This document shows, piece after piece, positions 1 through 6,780 of a DNA stretch of 9,567 nucleotides (positions are counted from its first letter, which is position 1; each line of letters begins with the position of its first letter). This DNA is from Prevotella sp. CAG:1185. Lineage in GTDB: Bacteria; Bacteroidota; Bacteroidia; Bacteroidales; Bacteroidaceae. The position numbers and the translations under genes are program-made. The stretch lies in contig HF992504.1 in assembly GCA_000436695.1 (NCBI GenBank), forward strand, positions 1 through 9,567, written 5' to 3'. The notes beneath the pieces are model-generated. The model saw only the letters and a program-made list of their open reading frames with translations, was not told where the DNA came from and ran no database searches.

Positions 1-30
1 ACAGTAGATAATAATCTTTTTAAGGGGCGA

Positions 31-861
31 CTAATTATCGTAGCTGAAGTTGTCCGCCGTGCAGTTTCCCCATACATATTGCTCCAGTCCGGGATAGTCA
101 ACATACGGATTGCGGTTATGCTGTAATTCGTATACAGCATTGTTGCGGTCAATCTCTTTTTGACTTACAGGGTCTTCTTCTGCCCATTTCAGCAGCATGT
201 TCAGTGCCCATTCGCTCAATGCCGGATATTTATTGTGTGCCAGCATGTCGCTGTTCCATGTTGATACCTTGTCTTCATAACATGTTACCATGTAGAAGTA
301 TATTCGCGCAAAGTCGCCTTTATATTCGTCATTTGGTTCAAATACGGTGCCCGAGTATCCGCTTACAGATGACGGACCAAGTTTGCTGAATCCGCCTGAT
401 GATGTATAAGTAGGGTTATCCGTCTCGCCGAAAGGATAGTTACTGCGTCTTCCGTTGACATATCCGTCGGTCGGAACAAGGTGCATCAAGTCGGTATACA
501 TCGGCTTTTCATCATTAAACCAACTTTTAGGCATTGAGTGTTCGCGGTTATACACATCGCCTTCTTTCTTGTAGCTGCCTGCCTGGTCTGTTCCAAATGT
601 GAAGTTTGTAGCATTAGAATACATATCCCATACCTTTCCGTCACTTCTTACATCTGTTGTTCTGAAACAATCCCACAAGTCATTGTATGACAATTCCTTA
701 TGATTTTTTATTATTTCAGACAGTGCCGTTTTCAGTTCGCTGCCTTTTTTGCCGTTAGCATTTCGATAATATGTTCCACTGCTGTTGGGGCCTTGTGCAA
801 ACAGCTGTGTCAGCATAAGGAAAAGACTGTTCAGCAGAACTGTTCTTTTCAGGTTGTTCAT
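31..861 (-). CDS. Secreted endonuclease I family nuclease
   Basis: 276 residues. This is a non-specific DNA/RNA endonuclease of the endonuclease I (EndA/Vvn) family, which has a His-Me finger (beta-beta-alpha metal) active site. Residues 1-22 form a signal peptide (basic start, hydrophobic core, ending LFAQ), so it should act in the periplasm or outside the cell. Family motifs are present in order: YNREHSMPKSWF at 104-115 (E107/H108 expected catalytic pair), DLMHLVP at 124-130, VNGRRSNYPFG at 135-145 (N136 a likely metal ligand by analogy with Vvn), FEPNDEYKGDFAR at 174-186, and RNNAVYELQHNRNPYVDYP at 239-257. The protein ends just after the catalytic domain, with no lamin-tail or sorting domain. 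It starts 44 bases after the rhodanese stop codon, so the two are probably co-transcribed. A nutritional role (degrading extracellular nucleic acid) is plausible but inferred. Confidence 0.9.
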   Translation of the reverse strand: MNNLKRTVLLNSLFLMLTQLFAQGPNSSGTYYRNANGKKGSELKTALSEIIKNHKELSYNDLWDCFRTTDVRSDGKVWDMYSNATNFTFGTDQAGSYKKEGDVYNREHSMPKSWFNDEKPMYTDLMHLVPTDGYVNGRRSNYPFGETDNPTYTSSGGFSKLGPSSVSGYSGTVFEPNDEYKGDFARIYFYMVTCYEDKVSTWNSDMLAHNKYPALSEWALNMLLKWAEEDPVSQKEIDRNNAVYELQHNRNPYVDYPGLEQYVWGNCTADNFSYDN

Positions 862-905
862 AATATTATAGGTTTATGCTTGTTTATATTTCAATGCTGC
901 GCGTG

Positions 906-1295
906 TCATTTACAAGTCTTTTTTCCTCTTTCCTGCCATTCAAGAATGCCTCCTTTAAGGTCAATAACCTTGTAGCCTTCATCAGAAAGTTTTTTTGCAG
1001 CGTCAGCGCTGCGTCTTCCGCTTCGGCAGTAGACAGCAACAGTCTTGCCTTTATCAAGCACTTTACGTGCCTTTGTCATGAAGTCAGGTTGCAGTTCGTC
1101 AATGTTAATCACGCTGTCGGCACTTATGTGTGCCTCATTATACTCTTCCACTGTTCTTACATCAAGCAGTTGAACGCTGTCTGATGAAATGGCTGTTTCA
1201 AACTCATCGGCGTCAATTGTCTTGAAATTCTGTTGTCCGCAGCTGCACAGGCTGCCTGAAATCAAAGTCATGATTGATAAAATTAATCTGTTCAT
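906..1295 (-). CDS. Rhodanese-like domain lipoprotein
   Basis: About 129 residues. It is a single rhodanese domain, a fold that carries sulfur as a persulfide on an active-site cysteine. DVRTVEEY lies at 45-52, the active-site loop CRSGRR at 90-95 (C90 catalytic) and the closing KGGILEW at 114-120. The N-terminus is a lipoprotein-like signal: MNRLILSIMTLISGSL followed by LCSC (16-19), with C19 the probable lipidated residue, which would place the domain in the periplasm or at a membrane. An in-frame ATG at 1316 would add seven residues. I prefer 1295 because the signal peptide then starts normally and because a TATATTTG -7-like element (1314-1321) overlaps the upstream ATG. No -33 TTTG stands at the right distance, so that promoter is uncertain. 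The sulfur acceptor is unknown. The gene lies between two nuclease-like genes on the same strand. Confidence 0.85.
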   Translation of the reverse strand: MNRLILSIMTLISGSLCSCGQQNFKTIDADEFETAISSDSVQLLDVRTVEEYNEAHISADSVINIDELQPDFMTKARKVLDKGKTVAVYCRSGRRSADAAKKLSDEGYKVIDLKGGILEWQERGKKTCK

Positions 1296-1447
1296 AAAAT
1301 AAGAAATATTCTGCAAATATACTTATTTTGCCCCAAACAGAGTGGCTGTATAGCTGATTTTCATGTGATTTTATCACTTTTGCAAATATTGAGTTATGAT
1401 TTTGTATTAAGCAGACGGCATTATTTTGATTGTAGACGACCAAAAAG

Positions 1448-2404
1448 TTACTGGACGTGTTGTGGAAGAGAGAATCTGACAACAAGCGGAAGATGGTCGC
1501 TGTAGCCGTTTCGGTATTTCCATGCCCGGTATGTTCTGAACGGCTGCACCCCTCCGTATTTCTCATCAGGCTCAAGCATGAATGACTGGTCGTTTATCTT
1601 TCCGAATATCTTCATGTCATATAGTCGCTGACTCATCAGAATATGGTCAATGCTGTTCCATTCTCCTTTATATTTATATGTAGCCTTAGCGCCGTTACTG
1701 CCTTTTGCGTCGAACGAGGCGTTCTTCATTCCGTGAAGCATCAGTTGCTTTATTGCTTTGCTGTCGGCATAATCGTTAAAGTCGCCTGCTATAATTATGT
1801 TTGGATTATTGCAGGCAATACGTATTGAGTCAATGGCTCCGCATAGAGTCTCGGCTACAAGCATGCGGTGAGGCCTTGTCTGTTTTTCTCCGCCATATCG
1901 GCTTGGAGCATGAACAACGAAAATGTGCAACGTGTCATCCGTGATAATTCTTCCCGAAACATACAGAATGTCACGTGTCGGCCGCATTCCTTCGCATGGT
2001 TTCACACGTATCGGGTAGTGCTTTATTGGCTGGAAATGTATCGGATAATATATTAAAGCCACATCAATTCCTCTTTCGTCAGGTGAGTTGGTTACAATAT
2101 ATTCGTAATTGGCATTGCGAAGCAGCGAACGTTTTGTAAGGTCGCGCATCACGGTGTCGTTCTCTACTTCACACAAAGCAATCAAGTCAGGTATTTGCCA
2201 GTCCTTATCATCCATTCCGCAAGATATTATTGCTTTGGAGATATTGTTAAGCTTATTCCAATATTTGCGTTGAGTCCATCTTCGATCTCCTTCTGGTGTA
2301 AACTCAATATCGTTTTTAAGACTGTCGTGCTGAAAGTCAAAAAGGTTCTCGCAGTTGAACTCAACAAACGTGAGAAACGATGCGAGAAAAAGAATTGTGT
2401 TCAT
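1448..2404 (-). CDS. Endonuclease/exonuclease/phosphatase family protein
   Basis: 318 residues. It belongs to the DNase I-like metal-dependent phosphodiesterase superfamily. The motifs appear in order: FNCENLFD at 16-23 (first strand, metal-binding region), CEVEN at 78-82 (E79 metal ligand), VVHAPSR at 163-169, GDFND at 207-211 (catalytic Asp/Asn), NSIDHI at 250-255 and SDHLP at 302-306 (catalytic His). All expected active-site elements are present, so it should be active, but the substrate (nucleic acid, phospholipid or sugar phosphate) cannot be told from sequence. The N-terminus is only about 12 hydrophobic residues before the first catalytic strand, shorter than a normal signal peptide, so export is unclear. 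It begins 82 bases after the tyrA stop codon and could be read from the aromatic operon. A TTTG, 19-base, TAAATACC arrangement just before its ATG is too poor to call a promoter. Confidence 0.87.
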   Translation of the reverse strand: MNTILFLASFLTFVEFNCENLFDFQHDSLKNDIEFTPEGDRRWTQRKYWNKLNNISKAIISCGMDDKDWQIPDLIALCEVENDTVMRDLTKRSLLRNANYEYIVTNSPDERGIDVALIYYPIHFQPIKHYPIRVKPCEGMRPTRDILYVSGRIITDDTLHIFVVHAPSRYGGEKQTRPHRMLVAETLCGAIDSIRIACNNPNIIIAGDFNDYADSKAIKQLMLHGMKNASFDAKGSNGAKATYKYKGEWNSIDHILMSQRLYDMKIFGKINDQSFMLEPDEKYGGVQPFRTYRAWKYRNGYSDHLPLVVRFSLPQHVQ

Positions 2405-2464
2405 GGTATTTAGTCGTTAACAGGTTAATTTCAAAGTCTTTTTCAGCGTTGAGTTATTTAGTGT

Positions 2465-2478
2465 GGGCAATATTGCCC
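2465..2478. repeat. Perfect 14-base palindrome after tyrA
   Basis: GGGCAATATTGCCC lies 9 bases past the tyrA stop codon. RNA of either strand could form a 7-bp stem only without a proper loop, or a 5-bp stem with a 4-base loop. Neither side is followed by a clear U-run, so it is a poor intrinsic terminator. It may slow or partly end the operon transcript, stabilise the mRNA 3' end, or bind a dimeric protein. Confidence 0.4.
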
Positions 2479-2486
2479 TTCATGAA

Positions 2487-3281
2487 TTATTTGTCGATGG
2501 CAATATCACGCCTTACGTTATCACGTATCTTTTTCAAGTAAGCTTTCATGCCTTCCGAGTCTTTGTTGTCAATTATCTCAAGAAGCTCTTTCAACTCTGT
2601 TCTTATTTCCTCCACCTGTTCTGATGTATAAGGGTTGAACAGTATCTCCTGCAACAGAAAATCATCCTCATTGAGTACGCCTTTGGCAATGTTCATGTGA
2701 CGTTTGAACGTAGTTCCCGGTGCATCCTGATGCTTCATTACTGCAGCAAACACAAATGTACTTACAAAAGGAATACTTAACGAGTAAGCAACTGTCTTGT
2801 CGTGCTCTTCAAACGAATACTCGTAGATGTTAAGTCCGAGACGGCTGTAAAGGTCTTTAAAGAATATGCGTCCCATGTAATCGCCTTCGTTAATTATAAT
2901 GGCATTTTCATGACTAAGTTGATTGAGGTTTGCGAAAGTCGGTCCGAACATAGGATGGGTTGACACATATCTGTGACCACACTGCTCATAAAAGTCTTTC
3001 AGACCTGTCTTCACTGATGCTATGTCGCTGATTATGCAGTCGGAAGGCAGATGTGGCATCACTTCGTTGAAGGCAGATATAGTGTACTTAACGGTAACAG
3101 CATTGATTACCAGTTCGGGTTTGAACTCATCTATCTCGTCAAGCGATGTAAAACGCAGCGTGTTGTATGTAAATCTTAGCCGTTTGGGATTCTTTTCATA
3201 TACGGCAGTCTCATGTTCAAAACTTAGCAAGTCGAGGAAAAAACTCCCCATTTTGCCTGCTCCTAATACAAGTATTCTCAT
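2487..3281 (-). CDS. tyrA: Prephenate (or arogenate) dehydrogenase
   Basis: 264 residues. It performs the NAD(P)-dependent oxidative decarboxylation of prephenate to 4-hydroxyphenylpyruvate (or of arogenate to tyrosine), the tyrosine branch of the pathway. The Rossmann nucleotide-binding motif GAGKMG is at 7-12. SDIASVK is at 85-91 and the family signature STHPMFGP at 107-114, with H109 the probable catalytic histidine; EEHD (H160) lies in the helical domain. There is no C-terminal ACT domain and no fused chorismate mutase, so it is the minimal form and feedback control must come from elsewhere. The mutase is instead fused to the synthase encoded just upstream in the operon. Cofactor and substrate preference cannot be read with confidence. 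The start fits because the Rossmann fold begins at residue 2. It is the last biosynthetic gene of the operon, 83 bases after the synthase/mutase gene. Confidence 0.93.
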   Translation of the reverse strand: MRILVLGAGKMGSFFLDLLSFEHETAVYEKNPKRLRFTYNTLRFTSLDEIDEFKPELVINAVTVKYTISAFNEVMPHLPSDCIISDIASVKTGLKDFYEQCGHRYVSTHPMFGPTFANLNQLSHENAIIINEGDYMGRIFFKDLYSRLGLNIYEYSFEEHDKTVAYSLSIPFVSTFVFAAVMKHQDAPGTTFKRHMNIAKGVLNEDDFLLQEILFNPYTSEQVEEIRTELKELLEIIDNKDSEGMKAYLKKIRDNVRRDIAIDK

Positions 3282-3303
3282 TTTTTCTTCTTTAATTGGT
3301 TAA

Positions 3304-3354
3304 ATTGCCGGACCGTACATGCTGCCTGGCTGCATTATATCTAGGTCCGGCAAT
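3304..3354 (-). other. Structured RNA hairpin between synthase/mutase gene and tyrA
   Basis: TTGCCGGACC (3305-3314) and GGTCCGGCAA (3344-3353) are a perfect 10-bp inverted repeat, extended by one pair at 3304/3354. The 29-base interior can fold again: ATGC and GCAT arms with an inner GC/GC pair form a second small stem. In operon mRNA the structure lies immediately after the synthase/mutase stop codon and about 22 bases before the tyrA start. The sequence after it (AUUUAACC) is not a convincing U-tract in the sense direction. Possible roles are 3'-end protection or processing, partial termination, or control of tyrA translation. The fold was found by eye. Confidence 0.6.
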
Positions 3355-3364
3355 ATATATTTTC

Positions 3365-4429
3365 TTACTTGTTTGTTATTTCCATCTGCTGTCTTACTGA
3401 CTCTTCGTGTATGGCTTCGAATACAGTCTTAATGAAGTCTGGGGCCATTCCGCACAGAGAACCTTGAGCTTCACGCTTGTTCAGAATCTCGTTGTAGCGC
3501 GAGGTTTGCAGCACTGTCATGTTATGTTCTTTCTTATATTGTCCTATTTCGCGGCAAACTCTCATTCTCTTTGCCATAAGTTCCATCAGCTGGTTGTCAA
3601 GTTCGTCAATCTGCTTGCGTAAAGAGCTTATTCCCTCGGTTGTAACGCTTTGGTCGCGTATTACGAGCAAGCCGAGGATATAATCGAGAATATCAGGAGT
3701 TATCTGTTGTTTTGCGTCGCTCCAAGCTTTGTCAGGGTCACGGTGACATTCAACAATCAGTCCGTCGAAGCCCAAATCCATGGCCTGTTGGCACAGAGGT
3801 GCTATAAGTTCTCGGCGTCCGCCAATATGACTCGGGTCGCAGAATATAGGCAGTTCGGGTATGCGACGGCGCAGCTCTATAGGAATTTGCCACATAGGAA
3901 GATTGCGGTAAATCTTCTTGTCGTAACTTGAGAAACCGCGGTGAATGGCTGCAAGACGTTTAATTCCGGCCTGATTTATGCGCTCCATTGCGCCAATCCA
4001 CAATTCAAGGTCTGGGTTTACCGGGTTTTTCACCAATACCGGAACGTCGACACCTTTCAGGCTGTCGGCTATAGCCTGCATGGCAAACGGGTTTGCTGAT
4101 GTTCGTGCTCCAATCCACAGTACGTCGATACCATATTTTAAAGCAAGTTCAACATGTTCAGGCGTAGCCACTTCTGTTGCTGTGAGCATGCCCGTTTCTT
4201 CCTTTACACGTTTCATCCACGGCAAGGCTATCTCGCCGTTACCTTCAAAACCTCCTGGCTTTGTGCGTGGTTTCCACACTCCTGCGCGGAATATATGGCA
4301 GCCCTTATAGGCCAGTTGCCTTGCTGTTTCAATTACCTGTTCCTCTGTTTCGGCCGAACAAGGGCCTGCAATTACGGTTAATTTCTCGTTGTCGCTGGGA
4401 AGATTCAGCGGTTGTAAATCAAGTTCCAT
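3365..4429 (-). CDS. aroF: Bifunctional DAHP synthase (type I-beta) / chorismate mutase (AroQ)
   Basis: 354 residues. The N-terminal domain condenses phosphoenolpyruvate with erythrose 4-phosphate to give DAHP, the first shikimate-pathway step; the C-terminal domain converts chorismate to prephenate. Synthase motifs: AGPCSAE 21-27 (C24 metal ligand), RAGVWKPRTKPGGFEG 48-63, KNP 134-136, IHRGFSS 162-168 (H163), CDPSHIGG 197-204 (H201) and VECHRDPDKAW 226-236. The AroQ mutase covers about 268-349. By eye, R271, R288, K299 and R311 align with E. coli chorismate mutase R11, R28, K39 and R51. This synthase-then-mutase order is known in Prevotella and Porphyromonas enzymes, where the mutase domain also mediates feedback by prephenate; applying that here is inference. 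It sits 42 bases after the aminotransferase gene. The symbol aroF is a convention; some genomes label such genes pheA or aroA. Confidence 0.94.
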   Translation of the reverse strand: MELDLQPLNLPSDNEKLTVIAGPCSAETEEQVIETARQLAYKGCHIFRAGVWKPRTKPGGFEGNGEIALPWMKRVKEETGMLTATEVATPEHVELALKYGIDVLWIGARTSANPFAMQAIADSLKGVDVPVLVKNPVNPDLELWIGAMERINQAGIKRLAAIHRGFSSYDKKIYRNLPMWQIPIELRRRIPELPIFCDPSHIGGRRELIAPLCQQAMDLGFDGLIVECHRDPDKAWSDAKQQITPDILDYILGLLVIRDQSVTTEGISSLRKQIDELDNQLMELMAKRMRVCREIGQYKKEHNMTVLQTSRYNEILNKREAQGSLCGMAPDFIKTVFEAIHEESVRQQMEITNK

Positions 4430-4471
4430 AATATATATTCTTTTATTCGTTATTCCTAATATCAGTAATTA

Positions 4472-5662
4472 TCACTTTTGGTTCATAGCCTTTATGCGTC
4501 CGAGAGCCTCCTTTATCTTGTCGTCTTTGGCGCATAGAGAAATGCGTATGTATCTTTCGCCATTGCTTCCGAAGATAAATCCCGGAGTGATAAACACCCT
4601 TGCTTCATTCAGCACTCGTTCGGTAAGTTCTTCGGCATTGGCGTATTTCTCTGGTATTTTGCCCCATAAGAACATTCCAACCTGTTTTTTATCAAATGTA
4701 CAGCCGAGCTCTTTCATTATCTGTTCTGCTGTGTCGCGGCGTCTTCTGTATGTAGTTATGTTAGCCTGACGGTGCCATTCGTCGCTGTTGTTATATGCTT
4801 CAGCGGCTGCAAGCTGTATTCCGCGGAATGTTCCTGAGTCGATATTGCTCTTTATCTTAAGAATCCATCCTATGAAACGGCTGTTTGATGCGCACATTCC
4901 TACGCGCCATCCCGGCATATTATGGCTCTTGCTCATTGAGTTGAACTCTATGCAGCAGTCTTTTGCTCCGGTAATCTGCAGCAAAGACATTGGCTTTTCG
5001 TTAAGAATGAAAGAATATGGATTGTCATTAACCACCACAATCGAATGTTTCTTGGCAAAATCCACAAGTTTTCGGTAAGTTTCCACTTGGGCGTTAGCGC
5101 CTGTAGGCATGTTGGGATAGTTGGTCCACATCAGTTTCACCTTGCTCAAGTCTGTCTTTTCCAGTTCATCAAAATCCGGTTGCCATCCGTTTTCCTCTCT
5201 AAGATTATAGTTTACAACCTTTGCTCCGAGTATTTTGCTCAGAGATGTGTAGGTAGGGTAGCCCGGATTGGGCACGAGAACCTCATCTCCAGGATTGACG
5301 AAGGCAAGAGTAACGTGCAGTATTCCTTCCTTAGAGCCAATCAGCGGTTGGATTTCTGTCTGAGGATCAAGGTCTACATTGTACCAGCGCTTGTAGAATC
5401 CTGCCATTGCCTGTCTCAGTTCCGGCGTGCCTATTGTAGGCTGATAGCCGTGTGAGCCGTCTTGTCGGGCCACTTCGCACAGCTTGTTTATTGCTGCTTC
5501 AGACGGCGGCATGTCAGGACTGCCTATTGCCAGGCTGATTATGTCCTTTCCTTCTGCGTTGAGCTTGGCCACTTCTTTCAGTTTGCGGCTGAAGTAATAT
5601 TCGCTAACCTCTGAAAGCCTTTTGGCTGGTGTTATGTTATGGTCTTGGATGTTTTCCGTCAT
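4472..5662 (-). CDS. Class I/II PLP-dependent aminotransferase, probably aromatic or prephenate
   Basis: 396 residues, a fold type I aminotransferase. K245 in SMSKSHNMPGWRVG (242-255) should bind pyridoxal phosphate as a Schiff base. Other landmarks are SLAIGSPDMPP 43-53, NPGYPTY 132-138, NYPNMPTGA 181-189 (NMPTG in place of the usual NNPTG), NDNPY 212-216 and the carboxylate-binding R373 in YIRIS. The operon context suggests it transaminates phenylpyruvate and hydroxyphenylpyruvate, or prephenate to arogenate. The family also contains LL-diaminopimelate and aspartate aminotransferases, so the substrate is inferred. Its ATG lies inside the 3' end of pheA (26-base overlap), and an AGGAG sits 9 bases before it, which settles this start and suggests translational coupling. 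It is probably cytoplasmic; no signal peptide is seen. Confidence 0.9.
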   Translation of the reverse strand: MTENIQDHNITPAKRLSEVSEYYFSRKLKEVAKLNAEGKDIISLAIGSPDMPPSEAAINKLCEVARQDGSHGYQPTIGTPELRQAMAGFYKRWYNVDLDPQTEIQPLIGSKEGILHVTLAFVNPGDEVLVPNPGYPTYTSLSKILGAKVVNYNLREENGWQPDFDELEKTDLSKVKLMWTNYPNMPTGANAQVETYRKLVDFAKKHSIVVVNDNPYSFILNEKPMSLLQITGAKDCCIEFNSMSKSHNMPGWRVGMCASNSRFIGWILKIKSNIDSGTFRGIQLAAAEAYNNSDEWHRQANITTYRRRRDTAEQIMKELGCTFDKKQVGMFLWGKIPEKYANAEELTERVLNEARVFITPGFIFGSNGERYIRISLCAKDDKIKEALGRIKAMNQK

Positions 5663-6485
5663 CTTGATATTCTCCTAAAATTTTAAGTTCTTTTGTCAGC
5701 GGTATTATTGCGTCTATGCTCTGACGATAACGTGTAATGTGATCGAAAGTAAGGTCAACATAAAACATGTATTCCCATTCGTGACCTATGATAGGCAGCG
5801 ACTGAATCTTTGTAAGATTGATTTTATAAAATGAAAATATGCTGAGAACCTGTGACAAACTGCCCACTTCGTGAGAAAGAGAGAACACCAGGCTGGCTTT
5901 GTTTGCTTGCTCCAATGGGCGCAGGAAGTCGGCTTTGTTGGGATTGCAAACTACGAGAAATCTTGTAAAGTTATGTTTGTTGTCCTCGATAGATTCTTGT
6001 AGCACCTTCATTCCGTAGAGTTTTGCGGCGTTGGCGTTGCATATAGCAGCCCATCCCTTGCATTTGTTCTCTGAAATAAACTTTGCCGCGCCGGCTGTGT
6101 CTTGTGCCTCAACAGCTTTTAATTCAGGATGCCCGGCAAGAAATCCGCGGCATTGCATGAGGGCAACGGGGTGGGAGTGTACCTCATTTATTGTTTCCCA
6201 TGAGTCTTCTGGCAGACAGCAAATGCTGTGTTCGATGTGCAGTTTGTGCTCGCCTACGATTGTTGTACCCGATTCGCGCAGCAGTTCATAGTTGTGGAGC
6301 AATGAACCGGCTATGGTGTTTTCTATTGCAAGCATGCCAATAACTGTAGGGTCGTTCTTGATATTCTCAAACACCTGTTCAAACGTTGAGCAGCAAATTA
6401 GCTGTATTTGTTCGTTCTTGAAATACTGATGAGCCGCGATGTCGTGAAACGACCCTATCGAACCTTGTATTGCTATTCTTTTCAT
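5637..6485 (-). CDS. pheA: Prephenate dehydratase with C-terminal ACT domain
   Basis: 282 residues. It converts prephenate to phenylpyruvate, committing flux to phenylalanine. The catalytic domain (about 1-180) shows IQGSIGSFHDIAA 6-18, AIENTIAGSL 53-62, SHPVALMQCRGFL 104-116, TAGAAKFI 130-137 and NFTRFLV 172-178, whose Thr (T174) is the conserved catalytic residue. The ACT domain (about 198-275) would be the phenylalanine sensor. The two Phe-binding motifs of the E. coli enzyme, GALV and ESRP, read GSLS (208-211) and QSLP (228-231) here, so feedback behaviour may differ. It is monofunctional, since the chorismate mutase is fused to the DAHP synthase of the same operon. It is the first structural gene, starting 25 bases past the attenuator U-run. 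Its 3' end overlaps the aminotransferase gene. Confidence 0.95.
   Translation of the reverse strand: MKRIAIQGSIGSFHDIAAHQYFKNEQIQLICCSTFEQVFENIKNDPTVIGMLAIENTIAGSLLHNYELLRESGTTIVGEHKLHIEHSICCLPEDSWETINEVHSHPVALMQCRGFLAGHPELKAVEAQDTAGAAKFISENKCKGWAAICNANAAKLYGMKVLQESIEDNKHNFTRFLVVCNPNKADFLRPLEQANKASLVFSLSHEVGSLSQVLSIFSFYKINLTKIQSLPIIGHEWEYMFYVDLTFDHITRYRQSIDAIIPLTKELKILGEYQDDGKHPRP
5672..5676 (-). promoter_or_regulatory. Shine-Dalgarno site of the aminotransferase gene, inside pheA
   Basis: AGGAG on the minus strand, 9 bases before the ATG at 5662 and within the last codons of pheA. Clear Shine-Dalgarno sequences are uncommon in Bacteroidetes. Here it could allow ribosomes finishing pheA to re-initiate, or permit independent initiation. 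Confidence 0.55.
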
Positions 6486-6510
6486 TTTCGTTATTTATTT
6501 TCTATAATAA

Positions 6511-6543
6511 TAAAAAATCCCGCCTCATTGATATGAAGCGGGA
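6511..6543 (-). terminator. Attenuator terminator before pheA
   Basis: On the minus strand TCCCGC (6543-6538) pairs with GCGGGA (6523-6518). The stem continues through a U-G wobble and four more pairs, giving 11 bp closed by a 4-base loop, followed directly by six U residues (6517-6512). This is a canonical intrinsic terminator placed 25 bases before the pheA ATG, inside the operon leader, so its role should be conditional. It can also stop read-through transcription from the upstream TPR gene. Confidence 0.88.
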
Positions 6544-6626
6544 CTTGATTGTATCTTTCTAAAAAGATTGTCTTGTCATAAGTTGAAATCTACACGCAAC
6601 TTCCCGCTTCGCAATTCCTTGCAAAG
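6535..6626 (-). promoter_or_regulatory. Antiterminator and competing hairpin of the Phe/Tyr attenuator
   Basis: Three mutually exclusive pairings can be seen. Segment 1, CUUUGCAA (6626-6619), pairs with segment 2, UUGCGAAG (6614-6607), as an 8-bp stem with loop GGAA. Segment 2', GAAGCGGGA (6610-6602), is perfectly complementary over 9 bases to segment 3, UCCCGCUUC (6543-6535), which is also the 5' arm of the terminator. A small ATCTTT/AAAGAT hairpin (6553-6568) lies between. A ribosome stalled on the aromatic codons (6646-6623) covers segment 1, freeing 2' to pair with 3 and block termination. A ribosome at the leader stop codon (6592-6590) would cover 2' and let the terminator form. The pairings are seen directly; the mechanism is inferred from the enterobacterial trp and pheA attenuators. 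Confidence 0.8.
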
Positions 6627-6670
6627 TAAAAATAAAAGTAAAAGAAAGATGCGTATAAACTATTTTTCAT
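6590..6670 (-). CDS. Phe/Tyr-rich leader peptide of the aromatic operon
   Basis: 26 codons, ATG to TAG. Residues 4-8 are SLYAS, residues 9-16 are FFYFYFYF, and the peptide ends ARNCEAGSCV. Nine of 26 codons are Phe or Tyr, eight of them consecutive, which is the mark of a ribosome-sensing attenuation leader. The start lies about 28 bases downstream of a good -7 box and follows an A-rich stretch, as is usual in this phylum. The stop codon falls 47 bases before the terminator stem, and the antiterminator segment lies inside the last codons of the ORF. Alternating Phe and Tyr codons suit an operon that makes both amino acids. The peptide itself probably has no function beyond being translated. 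Confidence 0.85.
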   Translation of the reverse strand: MKNSLYASFFYFYFYFARNCEAGSCV

Positions 6671-6697
6671 TTTTGCTATTTTTTATATTTATGCTTG

Positions 6698-6729
6698 CAA
6701 AATTATAATATTTAATTTAAATAGACAAA
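6698..6729 (-). promoter_or_regulatory. Promoter of the aromatic operon
   Basis: On the minus strand: TTTG (6729-6726), a 20-base A/T-rich spacer, then TAATTTTG (6705-6698). This matches the Bacteroidetes primary-sigma consensus (-33 TTTG, -7 TAnnTTTG) with ideal spacing. Transcription should begin around 6692-6695, leaving about 22-25 bases before the leader-peptide ATG. Confidence 0.82.
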
Positions 6730-6780
6730 CATTTTATATGAAAATTTTGCTCCAAAGTTTCATTTTATTTTATAACTTGC

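Noticed and set aside
1296..1316. Upstream ATG of the rhodanese gene
   Set aside because: It adds MQNISYF before a normal lipoprotein signal, and it overlaps a TATATTTG promoter-like box.
1213..1575. 120-codon minus-strand ORF overlapping the rhodanese and phosphodiesterase-like genes
   Set aside because: It reads both genes in another frame and spans their intergenic gap; no domain is visible.
3650..3931. Plus-strand ORFs opposite the aromatic genes (for example here, 3978-4310 and 5045-5455)
   Set aside because: They are antisense to strongly supported enzyme genes, have unnatural amino-acid composition and show no domain.
6559..6579. MTRQSF mini-ORF downstream of the leader peptide
   Set aside because: Six codons with no aromatic run; it falls in the spacer between the leader stop codon and the terminator and is most simply chance.
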